Position numbers and translations under genes: made by a program. From NCBI GenBank assembly GCA_938045275.1, contig CALIMV010000177.1:1-64000 (forward strand): DNA of 64,000 nt, in the 5' to 3' direction. The notes under the pieces are model-generated. The model had not been told where the DNA came from. It saw only the letters and a list, made by a program, of their open reading frames with translations, and did not search any database. Of this stretch, positions 33,417-43,025 are shown one piece after another (positions within the stretch are counted from its first letter, which is position 1; every line of letters begins with the position of its first letter). Source of the DNA: an uncultured Granulosicoccaceae bacterium. Its GTDB lineage: Bacteria; Pseudomonadota; Gammaproteobacteria; Granulosicoccales; Granulosicoccaceae.

Positions 33417-33514
33417 AGGTTACCTCGAATTTTCTAGGTAGTACAAAAACTGCTGACCTGGCCGCTGACCTGGCCGCTGATTCAAGCCATGCCAGCGGAT
33501 TATTTGTACAATTT

Positions 33515-34312
33515 TTATACGACGTCCTTCCAATATTCTTTTTTCAAAAGATATGAAATAGCCGTTAGAACCAATAGAAATAGCATCACAAACATACCAA
33601 TTCGATGTCGAGTCTGCTTGATTGGGTCTGCCATGTAGGACATGAATGCCGTTATATCGGTAATCAGAGCATCATACTCTCGGGTAGACAAGGTACCTTC
33701 AGTGACTTGTTTAAATCCTGTAAACGTTTTGTCGTCACCTTCGCCCTCGTAAACCGGTTCCTGCCAGCCTTGCTGTTCCCACAGCACGTGCGGCATGGCT
33801 GCTCCGGGATACACGAGATTGTTCACACCCACACCACCGCGGCTGTCATCGCGATAAAAGCTTTTCAGATAAGTATAAATCCAGTCCTCACCACGCGAAC
33901 GTGCTGTTAAAGCAAGGTTCGGAGGTACAACACCAAACGCCTGGCGACCATAATCGTTTGACATGTTGTTGAACATTAACGAGCCGACTTTGGTTGTTTC
34001 TCCGGCTTTGTCGGTGGTGAATATCAGATTACCGGCGACATCATCTTCGGACAAACCAAGGTCGGTCGCCAGACGGCTGTAGCGCTGATAATCGGCGGTG
34101 TGGCAACCCATGCAATAGTTCACATAGGCTTTCGCACCACGTTGTAACGACTTTTTATTGGAAACATCGATTCGTGGCGTTTCCAGTGCAAAGCTGCCTC
34201 CGGCTGCATTGACTGGCATTGATACAGACAGCATCAGTGGTGCGGCAGCTATGGCCGCAACCGACAATATTTTGGCTGCGGACTTCACTTTATTGATTAT
34301 GGTACTCATCAT
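33515..34312 (-). CDS. petC: ubiquinol-cytochrome c reductase cytochrome c1 subunit
   Basis: AYVNYCMGCHTADYQRYSRLATDLGLSEDDV; C-terminal TM; downstream of cytochrome b. Confidence 0.96.
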   Translation of the reverse strand: MMSTIINKVKSAAKILSVAAIAAAPLMLSVSMPVNAAGGSFALETPRIDVSNKKSLQRGAKAYVNYCMGCHTADYQRYSRLATDLGLSEDDVAGNLIFTTDKAGETTKVGSLMFNNMSNDYGRQAFGVVPPNLALTARSRGEDWIYTYLKSFYRDDSRGGVGVNNLVYPGAAMPHVLWEQQGWQEPVYEGEGDDKTFTGFKQVTEGTLSTREYDALITDITAFMSYMADPIKQTRHRIGMFVMLFLLVLTAISYLLKKEYWKDVV

Positions 34313-35535
34313 GTCAGTCGCTCCGGCACCGGTTTGTTTTTCTCAGATTTACTCACCACGTACAAGCCAATAAAAAACCCGAAGTAAATGACCGCACATA
34401 TCCGAGAAATTAAAGTTCCAGCATCGGTCGGTGCCTGCATACCGAAATAACCCAGCACGATAAACGCTATGGCAAAAGAGAACAGCAGCACTTTGTACGC
34501 AAACGAACGGTAGCGTATTGAGCGAACCGGATTACGGTCAATCCAAGGCAAAAAGAACAACACCATGATTGCCGCGCCCATCGCCATGACCCCCATAAGT
34601 TTGTCAGGAACAGCACGAAGAATTGCGTAGAACGGCGTGAAATACCATACCGGTGCAATGTGCTCTGGCGTTTTTAATGGATCGGCCGGAACAAAATTGG
34701 CGTGTTCAAGAAAGTAACCACCCATTTCAGGTGCAAAAAATACAATAGCGAAAAACACCAAAAAGAACACACACGCACCGAACAGATCTTTGACCGTGTA
34801 GTACGGGTGGAACGGAATGCCGTCTCTGGGGATGCCCTCGGCGTTCTTGTTTGCTTTTATTTCAACACCGTCGGGGTTGTTTGAACCCACTTCATGCAAC
34901 GCAAGTATATGTGCCACAACCAGGCCAATGAGCACCAGAGGTACAGCGATAACATGCAGTGCAAAAAAGCGGTTGAGTGTTGCATCAGAAACGATGTAAT
35001 CACCTTTCAACCACAATGTGAGTGCATCTCCAATACCAAACGGTATCGCACCAAACAACGAGATAATAACCTGTGCACCCCAGTAACTCATTTGCCCCCA
35101 AGGTAGCAGGTACCCCATGAAAGCCTCGGCCATCAGAACAACATAGATAAGCATGCCGAATATCCACAGTAATTCACGTGGTTTTTTGTAAGAACCGTAC
35201 AACAGAGCACGAAACATGTGCAGATAAACCACGACAAAAAACAGTGATGCGCCGGTTGAATGCATATAACGAATAAGCCAACCGAAATTGACATCACGCA
35301 TTATGTATTCGACCGATTTAAACGCAAGCTCGCCATCGGGCTTGTAGTTCATGGTCAGAAAAATACCCGTCACAATCTGAATGATCAGCACCAATAACGA
35401 AAGAGCGCCGAAGTAGTACCAGAAGTTAAAGTTCTTTGGGGCGTAGTATTTGGTTATATGCGTTTCAAGTGCTTTGGTTACCGGCAGACGTTCGTCTATC
35501 CAGCCCATCAAGCCACCACCGCTACTTTTACTCAT
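34309..35535 (-). CDS. petB: ubiquinol-cytochrome c reductase cytochrome b subunit
   Basis: RYMHSTGASLFFVVVYLHMFRALLYGSYKKPRELLW, GYLLPWGQMSYWGAQVI, PEW-like DPLKTPEHIAPVWYFTPFYAILRAVP. Confidence 0.97.
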   Translation of the reverse strand: MSKSSGGGLMGWIDERLPVTKALETHITKYYAPKNFNFWYYFGALSLLVLIIQIVTGIFLTMNYKPDGELAFKSVEYIMRDVNFGWLIRYMHSTGASLFFVVVYLHMFRALLYGSYKKPRELLWIFGMLIYVVLMAEAFMGYLLPWGQMSYWGAQVIISLFGAIPFGIGDALTLWLKGDYIVSDATLNRFFALHVIAVPLVLIGLVVAHILALHEVGSNNPDGVEIKANKNAEGIPRDGIPFHPYYTVKDLFGACVFFLVFFAIVFFAPEMGGYFLEHANFVPADPLKTPEHIAPVWYFTPFYAILRAVPDKLMGVMAMGAAIMVLFFLPWIDRNPVRSIRYRSFAYKVLLFSFAIAFIVLGYFGMQAPTDAGTLISRICAVIYFGFFIGLYVVSKSEKNKPVPERLT

Positions 35536-36182
35536 GCTGCTACTCCGTCATCTTCGCCGATAATGATACGGTTATCGTCCAGATACATATACGGTGGAAC
35601 TTCCAGGTTGGTTGGAGCAGGAACGCCTGAGTAAACTCTACCTGCGTAGTCGAATTTTGATCCGTGACAAGGACAGAAGAACCCACCTTCCCAATCGCTG
35701 CCCAAATCGGATGCGGCAATATCAGGCCGGTATGTGGGAGAGCAGCCCAAGTGAGTGCAAATACCTATTACCACCAGGTACTCGTCTTTAATCGCGCGAC
35801 TTTCGTTTTGCGCGTATTCAGGCTGTTGCTCTTCGATTGAGTCGGGGTCAGCCAGCTGGCTGGCAACCGATGACAATGAACCCAGGGCTTGCTCGGTTCG
35901 GCGCACAATCCACACCGGTTTACCGCGCCATTCAACGGTCAGCAACTGACCAGGTGCAAGCTTGCTGATATCTGCTTCAACCGGTGCACCAGCCGCTTTG
36001 GCTCGTGCACTTGGCGACATGGATGCCAGCATAGACACACCCAGTGCCCCAGCGCCAAGACCGGCGGTGGTAGCCATACCACCCACTAACAACCGGCGTC
36101 GTTTCGGGTCTATTCCATCGTCCGATATGGAACTATCAACAGCGACCCGACGTGTGTCGGCCGCTTTTTTATTCGCACTCAT
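35532..36182 (-). CDS. petA: ubiquinol-cytochrome c reductase Rieske Fe-S subunit
   Basis: CTHLGCSPTYR ... CPCHGSKFDYAGRVYSGVPAPTNLEVPPY; twin-arginine-like KRRRLLVGG N-terminus. Confidence 0.97.
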   Translation of the reverse strand: MSANKKAADTRRVAVDSSISDDGIDPKRRRLLVGGMATTAGLGAGALGVSMLASMSPSARAKAAGAPVEADISKLAPGQLLTVEWRGKPVWIVRRTEQALGSLSSVASQLADPDSIEEQQPEYAQNESRAIKDEYLVVIGICTHLGCSPTYRPDIAASDLGSDWEGGFFCPCHGSKFDYAGRVYSGVPAPTNLEVPPYMYLDDNRIIIGEDDGVAA

Positions 36183-36318
36183 GCGACAACTCCACTAAAT
36201 ACTAGAAATCGTTGGTCAGGTGTGTTCCATTACTTAAAATCACCCCGCCGATGCAACCCACAAGATTAACACACAAGCGGGCACAAACAGCCTTATCAGG
36301 GCAATTGTTGCGCCTCGA

Positions 36319-37077
36319 TCAAGCCGGATTGTCAACGTCAATGAACTGATGGGTTAACTGTAGTTGCCTGGATAATTGTTCACCAAGCGCCTGTACACCA
36401 AATCGTTCCGTCGCGTGATGGCCGGCGGCAATATACAACACCCCGTTTTCACGCGCTTCGTGAGTGGTTTGCTCACTGATTTCACCGCTGATATAGGCGT
36501 CAACACCCAATTCAGCCGCCTGACTGAGAAATCGCTGCGCACCGCCAGAACACCAGGCTACGCGCTCAATCGGTCGCTCGCTGCGCCCTACCGCCACTAC
36601 CGGTCGGCCTATTCGCTGTTCTACACCCTCAATAAACGCGCCATTTGCGTAAGACTGGCGCGCCCGACCATGAAAAAGCAGCCCATCCGTGCCGCCAGCC
36701 AAAACACGGCCATCCACCTGAAAGCCCAGTAGCTCGGCAAGCTGAGCATTGTTACCCAAAGTTGGGTGCACATCGAGCGGCAAATGGTAGGCCAGCAAGG
36801 AGATATCAGCCTCCAGCAAAGCGCGAATTCGCGCAAGCTTCATGCCTGTAAGCACCGGCGACTCACCGCTCCAGAAATAGCCGTGATGTACCAGAACAGC
36901 GTCGGCAGACGCCGCGATGGCCGCCTCCAGAAAGCGGGCGCTGGCCGTTACACCACTGACAATATGGTTAATTTGCGCGCGACCTTCGACCTGGAGTCCG
37001 TTTGGGCAATAGTCCTTGATACTGCCGATATCAAGTGTTCGGTTAATATACTCAACTACATCGTCACGCTGTGCCAT
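36319..37077 (-). CDS. Nif3-like dinuclear metal center protein (DUF34/YbgI family)
   Basis: YCPNGLQVEGRAQINHIVSGVTASARFLEAAI, VHHGYFWSGE, AYHLPLDVHPTLGNNAQLA, GHHATERFGVQAL. Confidence 0.93.
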   Translation of the reverse strand: MAQRDDVVEYINRTLDIGSIKDYCPNGLQVEGRAQINHIVSGVTASARFLEAAIAASADAVLVHHGYFWSGESPVLTGMKLARIRALLEADISLLAYHLPLDVHPTLGNNAQLAELLGFQVDGRVLAGGTDGLLFHGRARQSYANGAFIEGVEQRIGRPVVAVGRSERPIERVAWCSGGAQRFLSQAAELGVDAYISGEISEQTTHEARENGVLYIAAGHHATERFGVQALGEQLSRQLQLTHQFIDVDNPA

Positions 37078-38245
37078 GATCGCCTTTTTTGATGTTTACA
37101 CGCTAGCGGGGAAAAATAAACTGAACAAACTGCTCTTTATGTTGGCCTGTGTCATTGGTGGTGCGGCGCTGGGAATTGGGTTATACCGAACAGTTCCAGC
37201 CCTTAGCCCTGCCTTTCTATCCTTCGACGGTGCATCGCAAAACAGCCAGCAAACGCCCACCCGAATGCGCTTCTCAAAGCACTCTTATTACGATGGCATT
37301 ATGAAGGTAGCGCCTTCGGTTGTAAGCCTGTACTCAAGCGAAACCATTTATAAATCACCAGTGCAAAGTTTCCAGGGCAACGAACAAGAGCCTATTATCG
37401 CACCCAGAGAGAGGCGCAGCACCAGTCAAGGTTCTGGCGTTATTATCGATGCAAATGGTCTTGTGTTGACAAACTGGCACCTGATCCAGGATGCAGACGA
37501 GATCAACGTCGTACTGAGTAACGGTTCTCTGCATCAAGCCACCGTGATTGGCATGGACTCAGAAACTGACCTGGCGGTAGTGCGCATTGACGCAACCGGG
37601 CTTCCTGCTGTGAAAATTGAACCTAATATTGGCTTGCGCGTTGGCGATATTGTGCTGGCAATAGGCAATCCATTTGGCGTCGGACAAACCGTCACTCAGG
37701 GTATTGTCAGCGCCACCGCGCGGCGTGTGGCTGGCGCTAGTGCATGGCAGAATTTTGTTCAGGTCGATGCCGCCATTAATCCTGGAAATTCAGGTGGTGC
37801 GCTTATCAGCCCTGACGGTGAATTGCTCGGCATTAATACAGCTGCATTTTTACGCGACAATGGTGCCGAGGGCATCGGCTTTGCCATTCCGGCCGAGTTA
37901 CTCGTACACGTTGTTCCGCAGCTAATAGAGAAAAGTCGCGTTAGCCGAGGCTGGCTTGGCATAGGCGCCGACGATCTGCAAATGTTTCCCGGAATCAACC
38001 GACAGGTAGACAAAGGTGCGGTTATTACCGCTGTACTGGAAGCAAGCCCAGCCCATGTAAGCGGATTAAAGCCATACGATGTTGTCGTTGCTGCCGCCGA
38101 TCAACCCATTACCAATGCAACCGAATTGCTGTTATTGATTTCAGGTATGGCGCCTGGCACTGAGGTGCCACTGACCGTGCTGCGAAACAACCAATCGCTG
38201 GAAATATCCGCACAGTTGTTGGAACGACCCAATTTTGCCCAATAG
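37076..38245 (+). CDS. DegS/AlgW-like periplasmic serine protease with PDZ domain
   Basis: N-terminal TM, GSGVIIDANGLVLTNWHLI, DSETDLAVVRID, AAINPGNSGGALI (catalytic Ser), C-terminal PDZ. Start set to 37076. Confidence 0.93.
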   Translation: MIAFFDVYTLAGKNKLNKLLFMLACVIGGAALGIGLYRTVPALSPAFLSFDGASQNSQQTPTRMRFSKHSYYDGIMKVAPSVVSLYSSETIYKSPVQSFQGNEQEPIIAPRERRSTSQGSGVIIDANGLVLTNWHLIQDADEINVVLSNGSLHQATVIGMDSETDLAVVRIDATGLPAVKIEPNIGLRVGDIVLAIGNPFGVGQTVTQGIVSATARRVAGASAWQNFVQVDAAINPGNSGGALISPDGELLGINTAAFLRDNGAEGIGFAIPAELLVHVVPQLIEKSRVSRGWLGIGADDLQMFPGINRQVDKGAVITAVLEASPAHVSGLKPYDVVVAAADQPITNATELLLLISGMAPGTEVPLTVLRNNQSLEISAQLLERPNFAQ

Positions 38246-38381
38246 CCAAACTGGCTGACTTGCTGGCCCAACAAGCGCGCAAGAAAACAGCACGTTGGCT
38301 TGGACAACATGGGCCTTTTAACTCACTGCGGTAGGATGAGTTAATCTCGGTCGAACATTAGTCTGCCAGTTAGGCACGAAT

Positions 38382-40625
38382 CTACTTCGATTTAAACGTG
38401 CTAAAAAAATGCAGCAACGAAAGTATCAGTAATCCGGATTTTGATACCGCGCCGGAGCCTGCAGCCGCAGGCGCGTTATTTCCGCTACCGGCTGTGGTTG
38501 CGCTGCCAACAGGTTCACCTGCGAGCAGCAAATGTTCTGTCGAAGCAGTGCCTTTCTGTATGTCGAACGAAGCAACATTGTTCGACGTTATAAAGTCTTT
38601 GGTAGTAGTCGGTGTTAATTGTCCGGTTATAAAAGAACCGGTTGTTACATTTGCATCGTTTACTTGAAAAGACAAGGTGCGTCGCTCACCAGCCTGCAGC
38701 TCGCTGATAATGCATTCAGCACTGGTTGGTGACACTGGGTTACAGCCGGCCGGGTAGCTAACCAGGCCAGCGGTACTGGTTTCGACTACTAGCGAGGCAT
38801 CTACCGTAATTTCAGAATCCAGGTTATGAGCTTCAAACGTGACACCCATCGCTCCATCATCAACCAGCAACGCAACGTCAATTGAATCAACAAGACAGAA
38901 TTTGCTACGTGCACCCGAGAGTGAGGCCTGAGAGCAACCACTGAATTCAACTTCCGTACGAGCCGATATGTGTGGCCACATAAGCTTGGTGGTATCTTGA
39001 TTACAACTGGTGTCTGAATCGTGTTGTGAGCCGAGAGAATGGCCCAGCTCATGGGTAAGCAGTACATCGCCAATCGCACTCGGCGTGGTGATACCAACAT
39101 CATAACCATCGGTACGACACAACGTATCTATCCATGCCAACCCTAAAGTACTGTCTGTGCGTTGTTTGCCGGTAAAAAGGTAGGTCAAAACGCTGTCGTT
39201 AAAAAGGGCACGGTTATCCTGTCTATATTGCCTGAAACTATTAAGATAATCTTCCAGTGTCGCAGGTGCGCTGAGCATTCCGTTGTAGTCATTGTCGCCA
39301 AACACCTGCACTTCATCCACTGCCAGTGCAAGACCAAATTGTCTGTATATGCCATCTGCAACATTTAACTGATTTAGCGCCACTACCAAACCGCTTCCGC
39401 CGTGGTATCGATCGAATTCAGCGTCCACGACAATTGATACAGGTACAACCCGTAAATCGCTATACTTGGTCGCACTTCTCGCAGCCCCCAGCTGTGGTGG
39501 TGCAACGAGCGCATCACCCTTGAGCTCTATTTCAGTGGACACCGAATCTGGCGAGCTGGCTGATCGCGTTTTTGAGCTGCGTGGTTGGTAGTAGTCAAGC
39601 GTACCGATCAGGGTGCCAGGTTGCATTGTGTATTTCTGACCAAACGCATTCGCAACACCGGATATGGTGTTTTCTACTATTACCGCTCGCACCCATGAGT
39701 CTGGATCGCCAATGACTTTACCGACGAACACACCAGCCGAAGGTGGTAGACGGTCTTGCAGACTGCCATCAACCCAAGCGGTTTCAAGTGTCAGCGGACT
39801 GGGTGTTAGAGCAAAGTCAAGATCGGTACCGTCTACATTCACCTTTATATTCCAGGCACCGGAGTCCAGTTCTTGCTTTGAGCGCATTTGACTCGCATTT
39901 GCAGCTCGCTGATTAATAATGTCTATTCGACGATCTGCTCTATCGTACCAATAGCGTGACAGCACGTTACCCGAAGGCCAGCTGCGTCCAAATGGTAGCT
40001 TGATCGCGGTATGCCTGTCTCGCAAGACTTCCAGCGCAGCTTTGGCATCCGCTGTTTGCCCTAATTGCTCAAGTGCAATAGCAACAAGATAATCTGCCGA
40101 GTCTCGATAAGACGATTCTGGATGTGTTTGCTCCAGTTGTATCAGCGTACGACGAGCTGCATCAAAGTCGTATCGGTCCATAATTTGTACGTACGCTTTC
40201 AGGTATAGCGCATCATCATGCAATGAACTTTCCTGATACTGGGTCAAGATAAAATCAAGCGAACTCAATGCACCATCAATATCTCCTGCATCACGCTTGT
40301 CCAGCGCGCTGAGATAATGACTAAGCACATTACCCGCGTCATCTGCTTCTTGCAGTGCAGCAATACGAGTCTGTACAGCCGAAATACGTTCAAACTCTGG
40401 GTAGTAAGCTTGTATCCGTCTTAATAAAGCCAAGGCTTCGTCAAACGAACGAGACTCAACCAGCTGTAATGCGTTTTCATAATGTGTAAGGGCCGGTGTT
40501 AGTTTAAATTCAGACTTTGTGATTTCGCTCGCACCAGCTACCGATACACCAAGCCCGATACAGCACAGCAGAAAAATACCGGCGCGCGCGCTTCTGATTA
40601 ACCTGAACACGTTTTGCATTGCCAT
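38382..40625 (-). CDS. secreted metzincin-like zinc metalloprotease with N-terminal repeat region and C-terminal hydrophobic tail
   Basis: LLTHELGHSLGSQHD matches the HExxHxxGxxHD reprolysin-type motif; N-terminal signal/TM; C-terminus GSGAVSKSGLLILSLLHFFSTFKSK. ATG start at 40625 preferred over upstream GTG at 40643. Confidence 0.8.
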   Translation of the reverse strand: MAMQNVFRLIRSARAGIFLLCCIGLGVSVAGASEITKSEFKLTPALTHYENALQLVESRSFDEALALLRRIQAYYPEFERISAVQTRIAALQEADDAGNVLSHYLSALDKRDAGDIDGALSSLDFILTQYQESSLHDDALYLKAYVQIMDRYDFDAARRTLIQLEQTHPESSYRDSADYLVAIALEQLGQTADAKAALEVLRDRHTAIKLPFGRSWPSGNVLSRYWYDRADRRIDIINQRAANASQMRSKQELDSGAWNIKVNVDGTDLDFALTPSPLTLETAWVDGSLQDRLPPSAGVFVGKVIGDPDSWVRAVIVENTISGVANAFGQKYTMQPGTLIGTLDYYQPRSSKTRSASSPDSVSTEIELKGDALVAPPQLGAARSATKYSDLRVVPVSIVVDAEFDRYHGGSGLVVALNQLNVADGIYRQFGLALAVDEVQVFGDNDYNGMLSAPATLEDYLNSFRQYRQDNRALFNDSVLTYLFTGKQRTDSTLGLAWIDTLCRTDGYDVGITTPSAIGDVLLTHELGHSLGSQHDSDTSCNQDTTKLMWPHISARTEVEFSGCSQASLSGARSKFCLVDSIDVALLVDDGAMGVTFEAHNLDSEITVDASLVVETSTAGLVSYPAGCNPVSPTSAECIISELQAGERRTLSFQVNDANVTTGSFITGQLTPTTTKDFITSNNVASFDIQKGTASTEHLLLAGEPVGSATTAGSGNNAPAAAGSGAVSKSGLLILSLLHFFSTFKSK

Positions 40626-40645
40626 AGCCTCTTTGTCGTGCACCC

Positions 40646-41275
40646 TTATCCGTTTGCGGCTGGTTGCTCGTCTTTGACTACGCTGCCTTTATCGAAAAAC
40701 CCTAACGCATCACGGCAATTTACTAGCGCTTGTTCGATCTGTTCTGCATCGGGTCGTGGTTGTTGTTCCAGAGAATCCAGAATACGAGTTTGCTGGCGAG
40801 CTTCTTCTACTTTTTCGTGTATTTGCTCCAAAGCACGGTTTAACGCATCACTCAGTTCAGAGAATTCTGATGAATCGCTCGCACGTAGTCGCACGCTGAG
40901 ATTCCCATCACCAAGTTCATTCAATGCACGCCGAATAGCCAATATGGGGTTACCCAATTTGCGCATGATATAAACACCAATGGCTATGGTAACCAAAGCG
41001 TTTATGGCGAGCATAATGAATACCCAACGCATCATCACCTCTTTGGTGCTGGGTACACTCTCGGTAAGCATCTGTAGATCTTCCGAAGCGAATAAAAGTG
41101 GTGCAGTACCTGCCACCATTTCTCCAAGCAAATAGTGATAGAACAACCCTAAAACAATGGTCGATTGCACAACAAAAAAAAGCGTTAGCCATAGCACACG
41201 TCTGATTTGACGCATTTGAAAGGCTTTGTCTTTAACCAGTGATAGTGGAAATACAGCATCTGATGAGCGTGCCAT
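40646..41275 (-). CDS. membrane protein with HAMP domain and C-terminal coiled coil, no kinase or MCP output domain
   Basis: Two TM segments (WLTLFFVVQSTIVLGLFYHYLL; WVFIMLAINALVTIAIGVYIMRKLGNPI) then HAMP-like GNPILAIRRALNELGDGNLSVRLRASDSSEFSELSDALNRALEQI. Confidence 0.78.
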   Translation of the reverse strand: MARSSDAVFPLSLVKDKAFQMRQIRRVLWLTLFFVVQSTIVLGLFYHYLLGEMVAGTAPLLFASEDLQMLTESVPSTKEVMMRWVFIMLAINALVTIAIGVYIMRKLGNPILAIRRALNELGDGNLSVRLRASDSSEFSELSDALNRALEQIHEKVEEARQQTRILDSLEQQPRPDAEQIEQALVNCRDALGFFDKGSVVKDEQPAANG

Positions 41276-41431
41276 GTTTGCCCTTTTCTATAAACACCCA
41301 ACCCGGGTAATGAATAAAAAATCGGCTCGTCGACAGATAACTTGATCAAGTTGCACCGACCTGCTGAGGAGCAGGCAGACAAGAGTTTAAAATGTGATGG
41401 AGTTGACTTCTTTACACAGCTGGAGAACCGG

Positions 41432-41938
41432 TTACTCACCACTCCAGCTAACACTGTGATCTACCAGACGATCGGCATCAAAAATGAAGCGACCATCAAC
41501 ACGCCCGCCTGCGAGCACACGTGGCAACCAGATTCGATCATCGGCCCACATTTCATCGTACGGAATTTCAGCTATATCAAACCATAACGGAATAGCTTCT
41601 TCGGTCTCGCTGGGCGTACCACTAAAACGACTGGCAACAAATACTTGTACATCAATTGAATAGCCATCGATGAATTGAAAGCGTAGCCTTCCGCAATTGG
41701 TCGATTCAACGACATCCAAACAAAGCTCTTCCTTGATTTCGCGGTGTGCGCACTGCTGTGGTGTTTCGCCTGACTCTTGCTTCCCACCGGGCCCGTTGAT
41801 CTTGCCTGCCCCAAGGCCACGCTTTTTTCGAATAAGCAGTACTTCATGTTCTCGCACCACAAAAATGAGAGTGGCTTTGTGTACAGCCTGCCAACTTGCG
41901 TTGATTTGGTCTATCGAGTGGCTATGACCTGTAGACAT
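41432..41938 (-). CDS. Nudix hydrolase, MutT/MTH1-like
   Basis: Nudix box GPGGKQESGETPQQCAHREIKEELCL. Confidence 0.92.
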   Translation of the reverse strand: MSTGHSHSIDQINASWQAVHKATLIFVVREHEVLLIRKKRGLGAGKINGPGGKQESGETPQQCAHREIKEELCLDVVESTNCGRLRFQFIDGYSIDVQVFVASRFSGTPSETEEAIPLWFDIAEIPYDEMWADDRIWLPRVLAGGRVDGRFIFDADRLVDHSVSWSGE

Positions 41939-41949
41939 GCGAGTCGTGT

Positions 41950-43005
41950 TTAAGCTGAACGTCGGGCGACGACGGCCTGCGCCAGCTTATCCAGTAATGG
42001 TTGAGTATCACTCCAAGACAAACAGGCATCGGTAACACTCTGTCCACGAACCAGTGGTTTGGCAGACGGACTTTGGGCACCTTCAACCAGATTACTTTCT
42101 ATCATGACTCCCATAATGCGATTATCGCCATCACTAAGCTGCGCACAGATATCGCGGCACACGTAAATTTGCCGCTTGTGTTGCTTTCGGGAATTTGCAT
42201 GACTGCAATCGATCATTACATACTCAGGCAGTTTGGCCTTTTGCAATAACGAACAGGCATCGTCTACGCTGGCAGCATCATGGTTGGTGCTGGATTTACC
42301 CCCGCGCAAGATCAAATGACAATCCTGGTTTCCAGCTGTGGTGAATATACTGGAGTGACCGTTTTTAGAAACCGACAGAAAGTTGTGAGGTTGAATTGCA
42401 GCACCGATCGCATCTACGGCAATTTGCATGCTACCAGCGGTACCGTTTTTAAATCCGACAGGACAGGATAATCCTGAGGCCAGTTCACGATGCCCCTGGC
42501 TTTCAGTGGTGCGAGCACCAATTGCGCCCCATCCAACCAAGTCTGCAATGTACTGTGGGCTGATTAAATCGAGGTACTCCACACCAGCAGGTAAACCCAT
42601 GGCGTTGATATCGAATAAAAGCGTTCGTGCCAGCTCCAGTCCCTTATTAATATTGAAGCTGCCATCCATATCCGGATCGTTAATCAGACCTTTCCAGCCA
42701 ACCGTAGTGCGTGGCTTTTCGAAGTAGACGCGCATAATGATGCACAATTCATTCTGATATTGCTGCTTCAAGGCAACCAGCTTTTCGGCATATTCTCGCG
42801 CTGCATCCGGGTCGTGAATGGAGCAAGGGCCAACGACTACAGCGATACGATCGTCTTTGCCGTTAAGCATGGCACTGACTTCTGCTCGCGCACTGCTCAC
42901 GGTTTTGGCAGCATCGCTAGAGACTGGAATTTTTTGAATAAGTTCTTCTGGTTCGCGTAGCACTTGAGTGCTGGTTATACGCAGATCATCTGTTGTGGTT
43001 GTCAT
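41950..43005 (-). CDS. 3-deoxy-7-phosphoheptulonate synthase, class I (AroF/G/H type)
   Basis: VVVGPCSIHDPDAAREYAEKL, MRVYFEKPRTTVGWKGLINDPDMDGS, GARTTESQGHRELASGLSCPVGFKNGT, IDCSHANSRKQHKRQ. Confidence 0.96.
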   Translation of the reverse strand: MTTTTDDLRITSTQVLREPEELIQKIPVSSDAAKTVSSARAEVSAMLNGKDDRIAVVVGPCSIHDPDAAREYAEKLVALKQQYQNELCIIMRVYFEKPRTTVGWKGLINDPDMDGSFNINKGLELARTLLFDINAMGLPAGVEYLDLISPQYIADLVGWGAIGARTTESQGHRELASGLSCPVGFKNGTAGSMQIAVDAIGAAIQPHNFLSVSKNGHSSIFTTAGNQDCHLILRGGKSSTNHDAASVDDACSLLQKAKLPEYVMIDCSHANSRKQHKRQIYVCRDICAQLSDGDNRIMGVMIESNLVEGAQSPSAKPLVRGQSVTDACLSWSDTQPLLDKLAQAVVARRSA

Positions 43006-43025
43006 GGTTCACTTATTTTGTTTAC

